Assembly (NCBI GenBank): GCA_033782935.1
Contig: JAWQEG010000415.1
Location: forward strand, 764,001-828,000
DNA length: 64,000 bases
Reading direction: 5' to 3'
DNA from: Petrolisthes cinctipes
Lineage: Eukaryota; Arthropoda; Malacostraca; Decapoda; Porcellanidae
Shown here: piece by piece, positions 33,168-44,869 of the stretch
Layout of the letters: each line of letters starts with the position of its first letter
How positions within the stretch are numbered: the stretch's first letter is position 1
Translations under genes and position numbers: made by a program
The notes under the pieces: model-generated
Told to the model about the DNA's origin: nothing
The model's input: the letters and a program-made list of their open reading frames with translations, nothing else
Database searches by the model: none

Positions 33168-34424
33168 ATGTCTGCTCTGTTACAAGATGATGATGATGAT
33201 GAAGAGGAGATAACTGAGGAGGAGTTACGCCATGCTCTCTCTCGGGGTAGAGCTTGTTCCCCTGGTGATGATGGTATTACTTATGCTATGCTGTGCCTAC
33301 TTCAACAAGTTCCGTTTAACCCTCTACTTCGACTGTACAATCTTTGTCTTTGTGACGGTTGTGTACCACGAGCCTGGACTAGCAGCACAATAATACCCAT
33401 CCCTAAGCCCAGCACTGCGAAGTTCAGGCCTATTTCTATTACTTCCTGTTTTTGTAAGGTTATGGAGAGAATCTTATTCAATCGTCTCATGTACAGACTG
33501 CAGGATCGCCTTTCTCCATGGCTATTTGGTTTCCTTCCCCAGCGGAGCACACACCACTGCCTAGTCGACCTGTACTCTCACCTTTCCAGGGACAGTGTGG
33601 TGGCCTTCATTGATCTTCGAAGTGCCTTCGATGTTGCTAATAGAAACGTCATTTTGGATCAACTGGTTGACATTGGGATAAAGGGTAATCTACTACGGTG
33701 GATACGGGGCTACCTGAGTAACAGGACCTCCCGTGTGTTTTTCAGTGGTGCACTCAGTCCTTTTCGCAGTTTTCATCTTGGTACGCCTCATGGGGGTGTT
33801 CTCAGCCCATTGTTATTTAATATTCTGATGCATCGGTTGCTCACTTCTCTCCCTGGTATTCCTGGAACTACAATTACGTGCTATGCTGATGATATCTGTG
33901 TTCATTCTACCTCACCAAGGGATCTCCAGCGGTTTCTTGACTCCTTCTCTGTGGCCTCCTCTCACTGTGGCATTATTGTCTCCCCAGATAAGAGCAGAAT
34001 ATTCACCTGCCGCCTTGCTCAAGCTCAGCCAGTGTTCACCATTGGAGGGACTGTCATTCCCATGTGTTCCCAGTACCGCTACCTGGATGCGCCACTCAAT
34101 ATTTGGCCGATTGTCCCTGTCAGACCTCAAGACCATCCCATTGTCCAGGACCTATTGGGTCGTCTCCAGCGCCGACTTACGCCATTTCAATGGCTTACTA
34201 ACAACTCCTCGGGCATCTCCATCCCAGTAGCCAGAACCATCTATATTGCTTTTATCCGTTCAGTTGTTGATTACCTCTCCCCTGCTTTGATTCAACTTCC
34301 TAGGGCTACTTTGGAAACTTTAGAAAAATTTCAGAACAGAGCAATGAGAATAATTCTCGGCTGTCCAATGTCGACCAGGATAGTGAACATGCAGCGTGAG
34401 TTGCGTCTTCCCCCCATTACTTGA
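33168..34424 (+). pseudogene. LINE B copy 2 reverse transcriptase
   Basis: The best RT of this family in the window, open for 418 codons: ACSPGDDGITYAML, RAWTSSTIIPIPKPS, FRPISITSCFCKVME, FIDLRSAFDVANR (first catalytic Asp, 33607), GTPHGGVLSPLLFNILMHRL (33781 on), ITCYADDICVHST (YADD, 33874), then a thumb with FRSVVDYLSPALIQLP-like text. It ends at a TGA at 34422 before RNase H. GTPHGG replaces the usual GVPQG. Confidence 0.85.
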
Positions 34425-34429
34425 GAGAA

Positions 34430-35613
34430 TTTATTGTAATGTTACTTGTTTCACTGTCAAGTGCCTCCATTTCCCACATCTTTCACTACATTACTCTCAG
34501 TTAGTCAGGACTTCTCTTAGACCAAACTCCCCTGTCCCTCCCATACTGCCTGCTGGTCGTACTCTTATAAGGGATGTTTCCTCTATGCTCCGTAGTCTTA
34601 ATATAGATATAATGGTTGCAGACATCCCCCCAGGGCCCCCTCCATGGATGCTACCAACACCTGATGTGAGCTTCACACCTACTTCCAAGTTGGAACTGCC
34701 TTCTCTACAGCGGCAGTTGGCTCTCGAACACATAGAAACAGTGACGTCCTCCATCACAGATCCATACAGCCTCTAAACCGATGGGTCATTGCAAGTGGAT
34801 GGTACAGCAGGTTGTGCCGTTTTCTCACATGACCTGGAGTCACCTGTAGGGGGCTGGGTTGGCTGTCGTCTCTGTAACCACTCTAGCTCAACATTGTGTG
34901 AACTGTATGCCATTCTGGATGCTGTTAGTCTTGTTTGTTAACATAGAGTGAATGCTGCCATTTTTTGTGACTCCAAACCTGCCCTTCATTACCTCTCTAG
35001 TGTTCAGCCCACACATTCTACCGTTATTCAGCAGATTCTATCGTTTTTGGCCTTATTGCATCATCATAACTTCACTGTCAAATTTTTATGGGTGCCATCC
35101 CATGTAGGTTTACGTCACAATGGTACAGTTGACAGACTTGCAAAGGAAGCCTGCTATCTGCCTCCTCGTGGTGTTGGACGTCCTCTCTCCCTGACATATT
35201 ACCTTTCTAGAGTTCGCTCCGCCGCTCTCCTCCCTGTACGGCGATGCAGAGATGCAGAGAGACCCTTCAGCATCTCCATCACCCACTACGAGTCTGTCTG
35301 CCATCACAAATATTCCTACCGTCGTCGAGGCCTCATGGTTCGGAGGCACAACGTAGTCTCTGCTCGTTTGAGGCTTGGCTACCGGCCACCGTGGCAGGTT
35401 GCTGGGATGCAGGGTGAGCCTCCCTTCACTGAGTGTCGCTTGTGTCGAGCCCCTCGTGCTAACACTGTAGAGCACTATTGCCTAGCCTGCCCCACTGTCC
35501 GACACTTGCTGCCCCAGGGCCTGCCACTTGATGTGGTTTGTCGACACCTGCTGAACCATCAAGTTCTGGAGGAACTTCTGGTGCGCCACCCTCGTTTTGG
35601 TGGATTTAAGTAG
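34430..35613 (+). pseudogene. LINE B copy 2 RNase H and zinc finger, with stops
   Basis: Aligns with copy 1 at 8786-9907. A TAA at 34774 falls in the Tyr-Thr-Asp motif of RNase H (TDGS follows it), and a TAA at 34939 precedes NAAIFCDSKPALHYL. The remainder from 34948 is open: VPSHVGLRHNGTVDRLAKE and the CCHC finger CRLCRAP ... HYCLAC. Confidence 0.85.
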
Positions 35614-35787
35614 GTCATAATGTAAATATTTGTCTGTATCCTTGTGCTTCATGTGTGTGTGTGTGCTTCATGTGTGTGTGTGTTCGTGTGTGTGTGGTCA
35701 TTAGATTCTCATGAGTCCCGCCTACCCTTGTGTATTGTTGTCTGTCTGTTGACTGACGCTACGGCACAATGAATAATAAAAAAAAAA

Positions 35788-36095
35788 AATCACTCTAGCA
35801 CCTCGTATCTCTCTCTCTCTTGATTCTCAGTACACACACACACACACTATCTCTCTAGCACCTCGTATCTCTCTCTCTCTCTCTTACTATTCAGTATACA
35901 CACACACACATACACACACGCTATCACTCTAGCACCTCGTTTCTCTCTCTCTCTCTCTCTTACTATTCAGTATATATATACACACACACACACACATACA
36001 CACACACTATCACTCTAGCACCTCGTATCTCTCTCTCGCTCTCTTAATTCTCAGTACACACACACAAACACACACTATCACTCTAGCACCTCGTA

Positions 36096-36140
<45 letters not shown>
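35788..36140 (+). repeat. CT/CA minisatellite array, right part
   Basis: About five copies of a roughly 60-base unit built from ACTATCACTCTAGCACCTCG, a CT run, TTACTATTCAGTA and a CA run, ending in an AT run (36110-36140). It is the continuation of 24060-24187 past LINE B copy 2 and is present inverted at 37690-38070. Confidence 0.85.
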
Positions 36141-36142
<2 letters not shown>

Positions 36143-36149
36143 TGCTGTG

Positions 36150-36520
36150 GGCAATACTTTAAGGGTTTTGGAGAGTTTTGGCGCCCCTTCGGCCCCAGCC
36201 ACTAGCTATTAGTTCTTTAACTGTCCCTCATTTCTTTCTATTTCCTTCCTGCTTGCTGTCACACCTCTCTATCACCTTTTTCTGGCCCTATATGACCTCG
36301 CTGTTGTGGCGCCTAATATCAATCAATCAATCAATCTTGCTTCTCTGTACACTCACACTCACATACATATACACACATTATCAGGTTTGGTATAAAGCCG
36401 TGACGTTGCATATTATCTGTTGTTATATATGCGTTTAGCAAACATTGAAAACTGTGTCAAAGTAATATCATTACCACCTCATAATTATTTCAGTTTACGT
36501 CTGCCAGTAAGAATTCATAT
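36150..36520 (+). repeat. Foldback element P, inner left arm
   Basis: From TTTGGCGCCCCTTCGGCCCC through an (ATCA) tail and TATCAGGTTTGGTATAAAGC to CAGTTTACGTCTGCCAGTAA. The inverted counterpart is 37285-37650. It contains the (ATCA)n-tailed retroposon end also seen at 16215-16440. Confidence 0.8.
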
Positions 36521-36609
36521 AAATAGAACATCAGATCTAGTACAGCAGGGATGTATACAACATCTCAGTGTAATCACATATTTATTGTCAATACAGAACT
36601 GTTAGTTGG

Positions 36610-37262
36610 ATTTCTGTTGCTCAGTCATTGGATCGTGACCTGGTTAGGATTAGTGATTGGTGCAGGTTGTGGGGTATGAGGTTGAATGCTGGCAAGACTA
36701 GGGCAATGGTCGTCTCTATAGGTCTCACACGGTGTACCCTTTATCGCCACCCTTGAGATTCTTGAGGGACTGTATTGGAGGGGTCTGAGAATTTGGTTAT
36801 TCTGGGAGTTATATTTGATGCCAAGCTGACTTTTGAGAGGCATGTTCGTCAATTTCAAGGTCTGTCCCCAAAAAGTTGGGTATAATGCGTAGAGCTTGGC
36901 GTGTGTTCGGAGATCACTCATTGTTACTGCGGTGTTACAACTCCTTTGTGTTGCCTCTGTTGGAATACTGTTCTCCAGCGTGGTGTTCAGCAGCTGATTA
37001 CCATCTCAAGTTGCTGGATAGGATTGTTTCTAATCAGAATTTTCTTACCAACGATTCACTTGATTGTAATCTGAGTCACCGTCGTTCTGTTGCATCATTG
37101 TGCATGCTCTTCAAGATCAGAAGTAATGTGCTGCATCCTCTTAACTCCTCTCTGCCACCTCTATATGTTCCAGCTCTTGTGACTCGCGTCACTCGGATTG
37201 ATAGAATGTTTTCATTCTCTCCCAGCTTTGTGTCTCTGATCGATTTTAATAATAATAATAAT
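36610..37262 (+). mobile_element. LINE fragment with (AAT)n tail
   Basis: C-terminal part of a CR1/Jockey-group RT: LDRDLVRISDWCRLWGM and LNAGKTRAMVVS in one frame, ENLVILGVIFDAKLTFERH in another, then an open block from 36876 (IMRRAWRVFGDHSLLLRCYN, LEYCSPAWCSA, HRRSVASLCMLFKI, VTRVTRIDRMFSFSPS). It ends in AATAATAATAAT at 37246-37264. It lies exactly between the two arms of foldback element P. Confidence 0.78.
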
Positions 37263-37284
37263 AATACAACTGAAAGAGCAATAA

Positions 37285-37424
37285 ATATTTTCTTACTGGC
37301 AGACGTAAACTGAAATAATTATGAGGAGGTAATGATATTACTTTGACACGGTTTTCAATGTTTGCTAAACGCATATATAACAATAGATAATATGCAACGT
37401 CACGGCTTTATACCAAACCTGATA

Positions 37425-37457
<33 letters not shown>

Positions 37458-37756
37458 GAGAAGCAAGATTGATTGATTGATTGATATTAGGTGCCACAAC
37501 AGCGAGGTCATATAACGCCAGAAAAAAGGTGATAGAGAGGTGTGACAGCAAGCAGGAAGGAAATAGAAAGCAATGACGGACAGTTAAAGAACAAAAAGCT
37601 AGTGGCTGGGGCCGAAGGGGCGCCAAAACCCTTATAGTATTGCCCACGTCATTAATGCAGGCAATACCCCCCTACGGGGCTGAGAAGCAAGAGATGGAGT
37701 GAGAGATATGAAGTGCTAGAGTGATAGTGTGTGTGTGTGTATATATATACTAAATA

Positions 37757-37798
<42 letters not shown>

Positions 37799-38036
37799 TA
37801 CGAGGTGCTAGACTCCGCCGCCCGCTGGAGTGATAATATATATATATATACTGAATAGTAAGAGAGAGAGAGAGACACGAGGTGCTAGAGTGCTAGTGTG
37901 TGTGTGTTTGAGAAGCAAGAGAGAGAGAGAGAGAGGTACGAGGTGCTAGAGTGATAGTTTATGTGTATGTGTGTATACTGAATAGTAAGAGAGAGAGAGA
38001 GAAACGAGATACTAGAGTGATAGTGTGTGTGTGTGT

Positions 38037-38071
<35 letters not shown>

Positions 38072-38325
38072 AGGTTGCTTGTTGTTCGTAATGAGAGATG
38101 AAGTAAACTATGTTTGATATCCAAGTGTATAGTCAGGTGTTTCTACAAAATGAATATATGTAAATAAATTTTGTATTACTTGGGGGATAACACATTACTA
38201 ATATGATAATAAATGTATTAAAATGGCTGTAATGTTGCAATAGCACATGTGACTCCTCTTCTCTGCACCAACATCACTCCTTCCACCCACCAAGCCGTCT
38301 CCCCCCCCCCCTTTCTTCGACTCGA
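37285..38325 (-). repeat. Foldback element P, right arm
   Basis: Inverted copy of the left arm: TTACTGGCAGACGTAAACTG, the (TGAT) tail at 37469-37485, the GA/GT array (37690-38070, with GA runs up to about 35 bases at 37760-37795) and the unique part ending CCCCCTTTCTTCGAC. Outer arm ends agree with 23815. Arm length is about 1.0-1.1 kb. Confidence 0.8.
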
Positions 38326-38839
38326 ATACGGAAGATGACGCTTTGCCGATTCGAAATGTTGTCTTTTATATGCAGATGAGCTCACACAAGCGAAGCGCTG
38401 TTGCCACGTTAGCCAAGCCAAGTTAGGGGGTGGTCCAGGTGGAAATCTTGTAGAGTGTACCACACAGTACCACACCCTTCCAAACATGATAGATTGCAAC
38501 GATGGTATTGACAATGCTCAGCTTACATATGAAATACAGACATGTTAGATACAAGTTTATATAAGAATAATGTGAGTAAATATATATAGTTCCCTTCTCT
38601 ACATACAAGATGACAATATGGAGTTGATTATAGCATAGATATTTACATACAGATAATTACAGAGTGAAATCTAGCCATCAGTGGCTCAGCATGGAAGTTT
38701 CCTTCACGCTGCCACTCAGCACTTTTCGAAGGATGTTGTGTCTAATGAAACTGGTTTGAACTGCTTTCAGCCCTAACGGTATGTTCCACCACCCACGGGT
38801 GTATCATGTATCGCGAACGTGAATACAGGCGCGGATACA
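38326..38839. other. No gene recognised
   Basis: Mixed sequence with GCATATAAAAG on the minus strand near 38368-38380, a possible TATA box, but no recognisable transcript. No repeat family from elsewhere in the window matches here. Confidence 0.4.
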
Positions 38840-39088
38840 TCTCATACTAAGCATAGAATAGGACGGGTCACCTCTACACACACACACACACCACACCAAC
38901 CCACACCACACACACACACAACACAACACACCACACACACACACACACCACACCACACCACACAGACACACAACACAACACAACCCACCCCACACACACA
39001 CACAACACAACACACATCGTCTCATCCTAACCTACGCTGAATGAGGGGCCCCGTTTCAAGTGTCTGTTTCGCACGTCCCCAACTGTAC
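38840..39088 (+). mobile_element. TA-type MITE, right part with expanded CA array
   Basis: The text before and after a CA-rich microsatellite (38872-39018) matches the inner part and right end of the MITE at 56053-56210: CATCGTCTCATCCTA, TGAATGAGGGGCCCCGTT, and the terminus CCCCAACTG/TA. The left end is missing. LINE H is inserted at its right edge. Confidence 0.65.
39045..39088 (+). repeat. 44-bp duplication flanking LINE H, left
   Basis: Starts GGGGCCCCGTTTCAAGTG and ends CCCCAACTGTAC; the other copy is 42209-42252 with one difference (G/A at the ninth base). Confidence 0.85.
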
Positions 39089-39152
39089 ATCGTCGTCGTC
39101 GTCGTCGTCGGCACCAGCTCGTATCCGAGTATTGGTTTCCGTCGTTGTTAAC

Positions 39153-40993
39153 CTATCTTCGTGGTGGATGTTTATGTCTGATGTGACTTGAGAGGCCTAG
39201 TCTGTGGTGGAAGAGCTGTGGGCACAGTTCGCAAGGGAGGGTAGGGGGAGGACGGGGTTCCTCTTGTCTCTCTCTTCTTCTCCTTCGTTTTGCCTCTTCA
39301 TTTTCTTTTCTTTTTTCCTCAAAAGCTGTGGTGCCTTGATGAACAGCTCTCCTCCATGTTGCACGGTCCCTGGCGGTTTGCTCCCATGAGGAGGGGTCGA
39401 TGTTGGTTAGGGCCAGGGTGTGCTTGAGTTGGTCTTTATAGCGCAGCTTTGGGGCTCCTCGTGGTCTGGTTCCATTGGCAAGTTCGCCATAGAGCATTAT
39501 TTTGGGGAGCCGGAATGGTTCCATTCTTTGGACGTGGCCCGCCCAACAGAGACGGTGGTGAATAATGGTGGCTTCGACGCTTGCGACTGAGGCTTGGTTT
39601 AAAACCGCAACGTTGGTGGTGTGGCTCTCCCATGGGATTTTTAGAATCTGCCTCATCTTGTATTGCTGGAAGCACTCTAGGCGTTGGATGTCGCTTCTGT
39701 ATAGGGTCCATGTTTCACATGCATAAAGGAGTGTGGAGAGGACTATTGCCTGAAAGACCATGATTTTTGTGGCCATAGTCAATGCGTGGTTATTGAACAC
39801 ACGGCAGCTGAGTCGACCATAGGCGGAGTGGGCTGCCCTGATCCTATTTTCCACATCCTTTTTACAGGTGAGAGTAGATGTCAGGATGCTCCCTAGGTAG
39901 GAAAATTGATCCACTTCTTCTAGTGTGTGTTCCTTAATTGTAGTGTTGATGTTTGGGAGTATCTGACCAGGTGGGTGTTGGATATGCGCCTTGTTCTTGT
40001 CGGTATTCACTTGCATCCCAAAGCGTTCATATACAGTGTTGTAGGTGATGGCTGTCCATTGGAGGTCCTCTGCAGTCTGACCTGGGGTGGCATTGTCATC
40101 AGTGTACTGCATTTCCCGTAGTACTGTCTTGGTGGTCTTTGTTTTTGCGCGCAGTCGGGCGAGGTTGAAAACCCATCCATCCATACGGAACTGTAGGTCA
40201 ATTGTGGGTGTGTCTGGTGGAATTTAATTTAGCATGGCTGCTGTGTATAGGGAGAAACAGGTCCTTGGGCTTTGCCAGGTTTCATGCGTTTTATGGCTTT
40301 GTCGAAGTCCTGGATGGAAGGTGGTAAAGACATCTAGTGGCGGACGGGATACTGCGGGGTCATGCATATGAGATCGTTAGTGGTGTTGGCTTGATCATTG
40401 AGGAGGTTCTCAAAATGAGACTTCCATCGTGATAGAATGCCCTCGCTGTCGGTTATGGTTGTGGCTCCATCCACGTCCTTTAAGCCGCCCACTGATGATC
40501 TTGTAGGACCGAAGACCTCTTTGGTAGCTACATAGAATCGGCGCAGGTCTCGTTGATCAGCGTAGCTTTGGATTTCTGCAGCTTTTCTTTGCCACCAAGT
40601 GTTTTTGACTTCCCGGATCCCCCTTTGACAGTCTGCTACAGCTTGTTTGTGTGTACGTTTATTTTCAGGTGTAGGTTGGTTCTCCAGGATTAGTCGTGTC
40701 TGACGTTTGGCTTCAATGAGAAGAGAGATGGTTTCATCATTCTCATCGAACCAGTCCTGGTTTTTCTTGCTGACAAAGCCTATTGTTTCCTCCGCTGCCC
40801 GGGTCGTGGCATCTCTAAGAGTGGTTCAGTGGTCTTCTACTGAAGCCTGATCTACAGGGTCTACGAGATGTCTTTCACAGGCTTCCCTGAAGTTTTGTGC
40901 CAGCTGTGGATTGCGGAGCTTGTCACAGTCAAAGCGGCGGTGTGGTATTCTGTCAGGTGTCTGCCTAGGTGGTCAATGTGTCTTGAAGTTGAG
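39153..40993 (-). pseudogene. LINE H linker, deleted RT and C2H2 finger
   Basis: After the nuclease, 40993-40260 carries a basic linker (for example ENKRTHKQAVADCQRGIRE, SYADQRDLRRFYVATKEVFG) up to RMKPGKAQGP, the start of RT. The text then jumps near 40240 to the region just before the second catalytic box; the fingers and first catalytic Asp are missing. The last frame (40184 to 39153) gives LREMQYTDDNATPG, YERFGMQVNTDKNK, FSYLGSILTS, LLYACETWTLYRSD, LCWAGHVQRM, a Glu/Arg-rich segment, and CELC ... HIRHKH, a C2H2 finger. Confidence 0.83.
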
Positions 40994-41698
40994 TTAGATC
41001 AGGAGTCTGTGGTCCGTCCAACAATCGTCCGCCCCGGGCATGGATCGGGTGATGCAGATATCTTTCTTGTCTCTGGCTCTGGTCAGGACATAGTCCAGTA
41101 TGTGCCAGTGCTTGGACCAGGGATGTTTCCATGTAGTTTTTCGTCGGTTCGGTAGCCTGAAGAAGGTGTTTGTAACAATAAGCTCGTGCTCGGCACAGAG
41201 ACCCAATAGGAGTTGACCATTGGCATTACAATTCCCAATACCGTGGTGGCCAATGATACCCTCCCACAGGCGATGATCCTTGCCTACTCGGGTATTAAAA
41301 TCCCCTAACACAACGAGCTTGTTATTGGCGGGCACTGCCTGGATGGTGTGGTAGAGTTGGGTGTAAAAGGCAGCTTTGTCTTCTTCATTTGATGTGAGTG
41401 TAAGGGCGTATACAGAGATCAGGGTGAGGTGTCTGTCCTGTATAAGTGGTATTCGGACAGTCATCAGGCGCTCATTGATGGCAGTTGGAGTGAGATTGTG
41501 GTGTTGTACGAGCTGTGAACGGATGGCAAAGCCAACGCCATGTATGCGTGGTTCCTCGGGGGCCTTTCCCTTCCAGAAGATGGTATATCTCTTCCCAGCT
41601 TCCCTGATGTTACCCTCTTCTGGTAGTCTGGTTTTGCTAAGGGCTGCCACATCAATGTTGAAGCGGGCAAGCGGGGTGCGGATGTTCCATGCACCAAG
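40994..41698 (-). pseudogene. LINE H endonuclease
   Basis: MAALSKTRLPEEGNIRE (ETR-type motif), GVGFAIRSQLV, ISVYALTL, NKLVVLGDFNTRVGKDH (near 41320), GQLLLGLCAEHELIVTNTFF, HILDYVLTRARDK and ADDCWTDHRLLI (terminal DH) appear in the correct order on one open frame ending at 40994. The nuclease itself looks complete. Confidence 0.85.
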
Positions 41699-42208
41699 GG
41701 TGAGGTTTTTTATTAAAGTTCTATTGTTTCAACTGCAGTAATAAGAGGTCCGCCAGCCGCGGTAAGCTGACCAGACAAGTTTGCCGTGTCCGATGTTTAC
41801 CCCACCTTTTCTAGGGGCCTCCCCTTGTGGGGTGGGCTGCGGTAATCCTAAATAGGCCAGCCCAGTCACGGGTCCAGCTGCCGAACTCTGGTGTCACGGC
41901 AACTTCATCAGAGAGCATCCATCACAAACCCACCGCCTGTGAGCAGTCGCGGACTGGGGGTTTCCAGCGTTCCAGGCCTACCCCCGTTACCCGCAGTACG
42001 GTCGCCTCGGGACTTGAAGGATGAAGGGAGGTGTAGAATACAAACGACAGAAAGCCAGTCGCTGGGTATATTGTTTTTGGTGGTTGTGGCTGTACGACGG
42101 CCATGCACACTCACTTGGCCCACATCGCTTCCACCGCGGCTCAAGAGATGAGACAGGCAGCCTCAACGATGTTGGTTGCATCGGGCTGCTTGGTTCTTGT
42201 TCCACCAA

Positions 42209-42252
42209 GGGGCCCCATTTCAAGTGTCTGTTTCGCACGTCCCCAACTGTAC
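42209..42252 (+). repeat. 44-bp duplication flanking LINE H, right
   Basis: Second copy of 39045-39088, directly after the LINE H 5' end. Outside it TACGTACATTA follows. Confidence 0.85.
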
Positions 42253-43565
42253 GTACATTACATAAAATTGTATGGATGCTGTATGTAGGCTACCGTACCT
42301 GCAGTTAGTAAATTTTAATGGTAGTCAAATAATTCTCTTTCAGTATACTGTATATATAATTTTCTCATCACAATTTGCCCTGTAATAATCAAAGATAGCG
42401 GGATGGAGTGTAGGGCAGTGTTACCAGGTGAAGGAAGGAAAGTTGTCTGTTTTAGGGAATTTTGAAGCCCACACAGGGAAATTATATACAGATTGTTCAG
42501 GCGTAAACAGGGAAATTTATACCAGACGAAAATTACTCCAAAAAGATCGTCAATGTTCAAGATTAATGAAGGAATAATTGAGGCAAAATTCATCCATCAG
42601 ACTTGGTATAACTGGGAGAGGGAGTTACAGTATTGCCATAGGCTACTCAAGTAATTGCATCTTACAAGTACGTATGTGTATATAAATATATATATTTTTG
42701 TCCTAGAACTACTAAAACTAACATCCCCATACCGCCAAGTTATTTTCCCACTTATATCACCTTGTCACTCAGAGAGAGAGAGTGATAACCACTGCAGAAA
42801 TAATAATAATGAATACCGGTATATATAATTAAAGACCGGAGGACAATGAAGGCATAAGTAGGGTAATTTCAGTGTCTGTGTAGGGTGAAGACTCAAGGGG
42901 TTGGCACCACTGGTACAGTAGCTCGCTAGATCACATCCTCACCTCACTCAATAATGTAGTCAGTATGGCAGTAACGGTCAAGTGGTAATGTTGTAGAGTA
43001 TCGCTGTGATGCAATCTTTCATTTTTCTTATTTAATTACATATATATAATAGTTTCCTCTCATATATAAGATGCATGACAAACCACACTGTATCCAATAA
43101 TGTATAACATATTCTGTTTGTATGGAACCTATAGTCGCAAATAAAAGAAATATAATTATATATTATCCTATACTGAGTCTACTCCCTTCCTCCCCTCCCC
43201 TGTGAAATGCCGTTAGACTACGGCAATATTTTCGTGTTTTTTTAGTTAAATGAATACCCAATGGCTGTTTATTTGTACAGAACAGCATTATAAATTTGTT
43301 ATTCACGTGAATGTTGTGTAAGTTACTTAGTATGGTAAAGTGTTATTACAAAATTAAGCGATACATTTTTTTTTTTTTTTTCAAATGACGGGGATAGGGG
43401 GAGGTGGGGGGCCTGATAAATAACGGGCGAGAGTGGGTTTGTCTACATTTGTCCCGTGAGCGTTCCATTTCATTTCGTCTATTCAAATACCTTCGTCCAA
43501 ATCATATCACAGGTACCCACACGTGAAAGCGGATAGGTCACTTAGGTCGGATGGAAAAGGGTTTA
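42253..43565. other. AT-rich stretch without recognised gene
   Basis: No protein motif or paired element ends. Contains ATA runs (42680-42695, 43040-43055), a GA run (42773-42782) and a T17-like tract near 43365-43381. Confidence 0.5.
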
Positions 43566-43866
43566 GGGGGTAATTCTTTTTTGGTACATTGGAGTGCCAT
43601 GATTCCTCCAAAGTTTGCTAGGAAATAGGACCAGAAGAGTAAAAATAATGGTGTTCTGTTGCTTGGAATAGTTTGGAGGATTCAGTTGTTCCATTATTAC
43701 CAACACAAAACTTCCCCCTTAAGGGGGAAATATATATCTGGAGCAACCGATTCCTCCAAACTATTCTAAGCAACAGAACACTATTATTTTTGCTCTTTTG
43801 GTCCTGTTTCCTGGCATACTTTAGAGGAATCAAGGCACTCCAATGTACCAAAAAAGAATTACCACC
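43566..43866. mobile_element. Palindromic TTAA MITE with central CCCCCTTAAGGGGG
   Basis: Left end GGTAATTCTTTTTTGGTAC and right end the inverted GTACCAAAAAAGAATTACC; right TTAA at 43867-43870, left TTAA decayed to TTAG. At the centre (43714-43727) CCCCCTTAAGGGGG looks like two abutting element ends around one TTAA. Both halves carry GATTCCTCCAAA and AATAATGGTGTTCTG-type modules inverted to each other. Confidence 0.78.
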
Positions 43867-44702
43867 TTAAGGGAGTTTAATTGGTAGTTGGTGAAGCAGA
43901 GAAGATAACTGATTCCTCCACACAGTGCCTGAATAGATCCTGGTGTAAATAGTCTGTTTTATGACACAGTATGGGGGTGAGTATAACCTCTATGCAGTTC
44001 ACTGACAACATTTTACACCCGTTTAAAATTGGTTTATAGAGTCAGTAACCAATATGAAAATTAACCCAAAATTTTAGTTACATGGTTAGTATTTATTGAT
44101 TTATCATTGGTTTGTAAATTCCTTATGAATATTATAATTATTGTAATATTATAACACACAGAGGTTCTCTAAGAACTACTGTACTGTACAGCCACAACCA
44201 AATATCCACCGACACTTTCTTTCCATTTTGCAAATAAATCAGTATCATATCAAAATATAATCATACACCAACACCTCACGTCAACTCAACCCCATCAATT
44301 ATTATTATGAGGTGCTGCAAATACACATGTTGTTCTTTATTACCAAGATATTTACTACGATGGAAGGAAAGTATCGGTGGTTATTTGATTGTGACTGTAC
44401 ATGCAATTGCTGTAACAGGGAATTTTTGTTTTGAATGACAGAGCATAGCTAGAAGTGTATAGAAGTCTGGATGTGATTAGTGATTAATGCATGTCAATGT
44501 TGTGAGTTATTAAAAGCAGCTTCATGACATTACACCATCTCTATATATTCGGCTCCTCACTGCTGATGCCATATATGTAGTGCATTCAATAACATAGGCC
44601 TATCCTTAACAGATGTTTACTCACTATGAAATTATGACTTGCAATTGGTTGTACAGTAACTAAATTTTCATGGGAGAATGCAACACTATGATATTTTCTT
44701 AA

Positions 44703-44869
44703 GGGGATAGTATATATTGTTTTGATAGACTGGAGCGACTTGATTTCTCCAAAGTATGCCAGGAAACAGACCCAGATGAAGAAAAATAATGGTATCCTGT
44801 TGCCTGGAATAGTTTGGATGAATAATTTGCTCCAGCTTTACCATCCCAAACAATGTGCTATATATCCCC
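44703..44869. mobile_element. TTAA-flanked MITE
   Basis: TTAA at 44699-44702 and 44870-44873 enclose GGGGATAGTATATATTG ... CAATGTGCTATATATCCCC. Inner modules GCCAGGAAACAGACC and CTGTTGCCTGGAATAGTTTG are shared with the 43566 element. Confidence 0.82.

Larger units (their letters stand above)
24188..35787 (+). mobile_element. LINE B copy 2, 5' UTR to poly(A), split by CR1
   Basis: Covers the T/G-rich 5' UTR (24188-24473), ORF1, ORF2 with endonuclease, RT, RNase H and zinc finger, 3' UTR and a short poly(A) (35775-35787). It lies inside a CT/CA minisatellite; flanks TCATTCTTGCA (before) and TCACTCTAGCA (after) look like a decayed duplication. It is interrupted from 24619 to 30643 by a CR1-type LINE. 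ORF1 with three cysteine knuckles plus APE, RT and RNase H fits the I superfamily; the clade is not certain. Confidence 0.88.
39089..42208 (-). mobile_element. LINE H (antisense) with (CGA)n tail and C2H2 finger
   Basis: A non-LTR element on the minus strand: 5' UTR (about 41720-42208), endonuclease, linker, remains of RT, C-terminal zinc finger, and a tail that reads (CGA)n on its own strand (39090-39110 on plus). A 44-bp duplication flanks it. The clade is uncertain; AKTKTT, YTDD for YADD, GHVQRM and a final C2H2 finger resemble a widespread group of animal LINEs. Confidence 0.83.

Noticed and set aside
35788..38070. CRISPR-like array because of regular repeats
   Set aside because: Units are CT/CA microsatellite-based minisatellites with no unique spacers, in a eukaryotic context.
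38804..39040. Cys/Val or Thr/His-rich frames on both strands
   Set aside because: Translation of a CA microsatellite.
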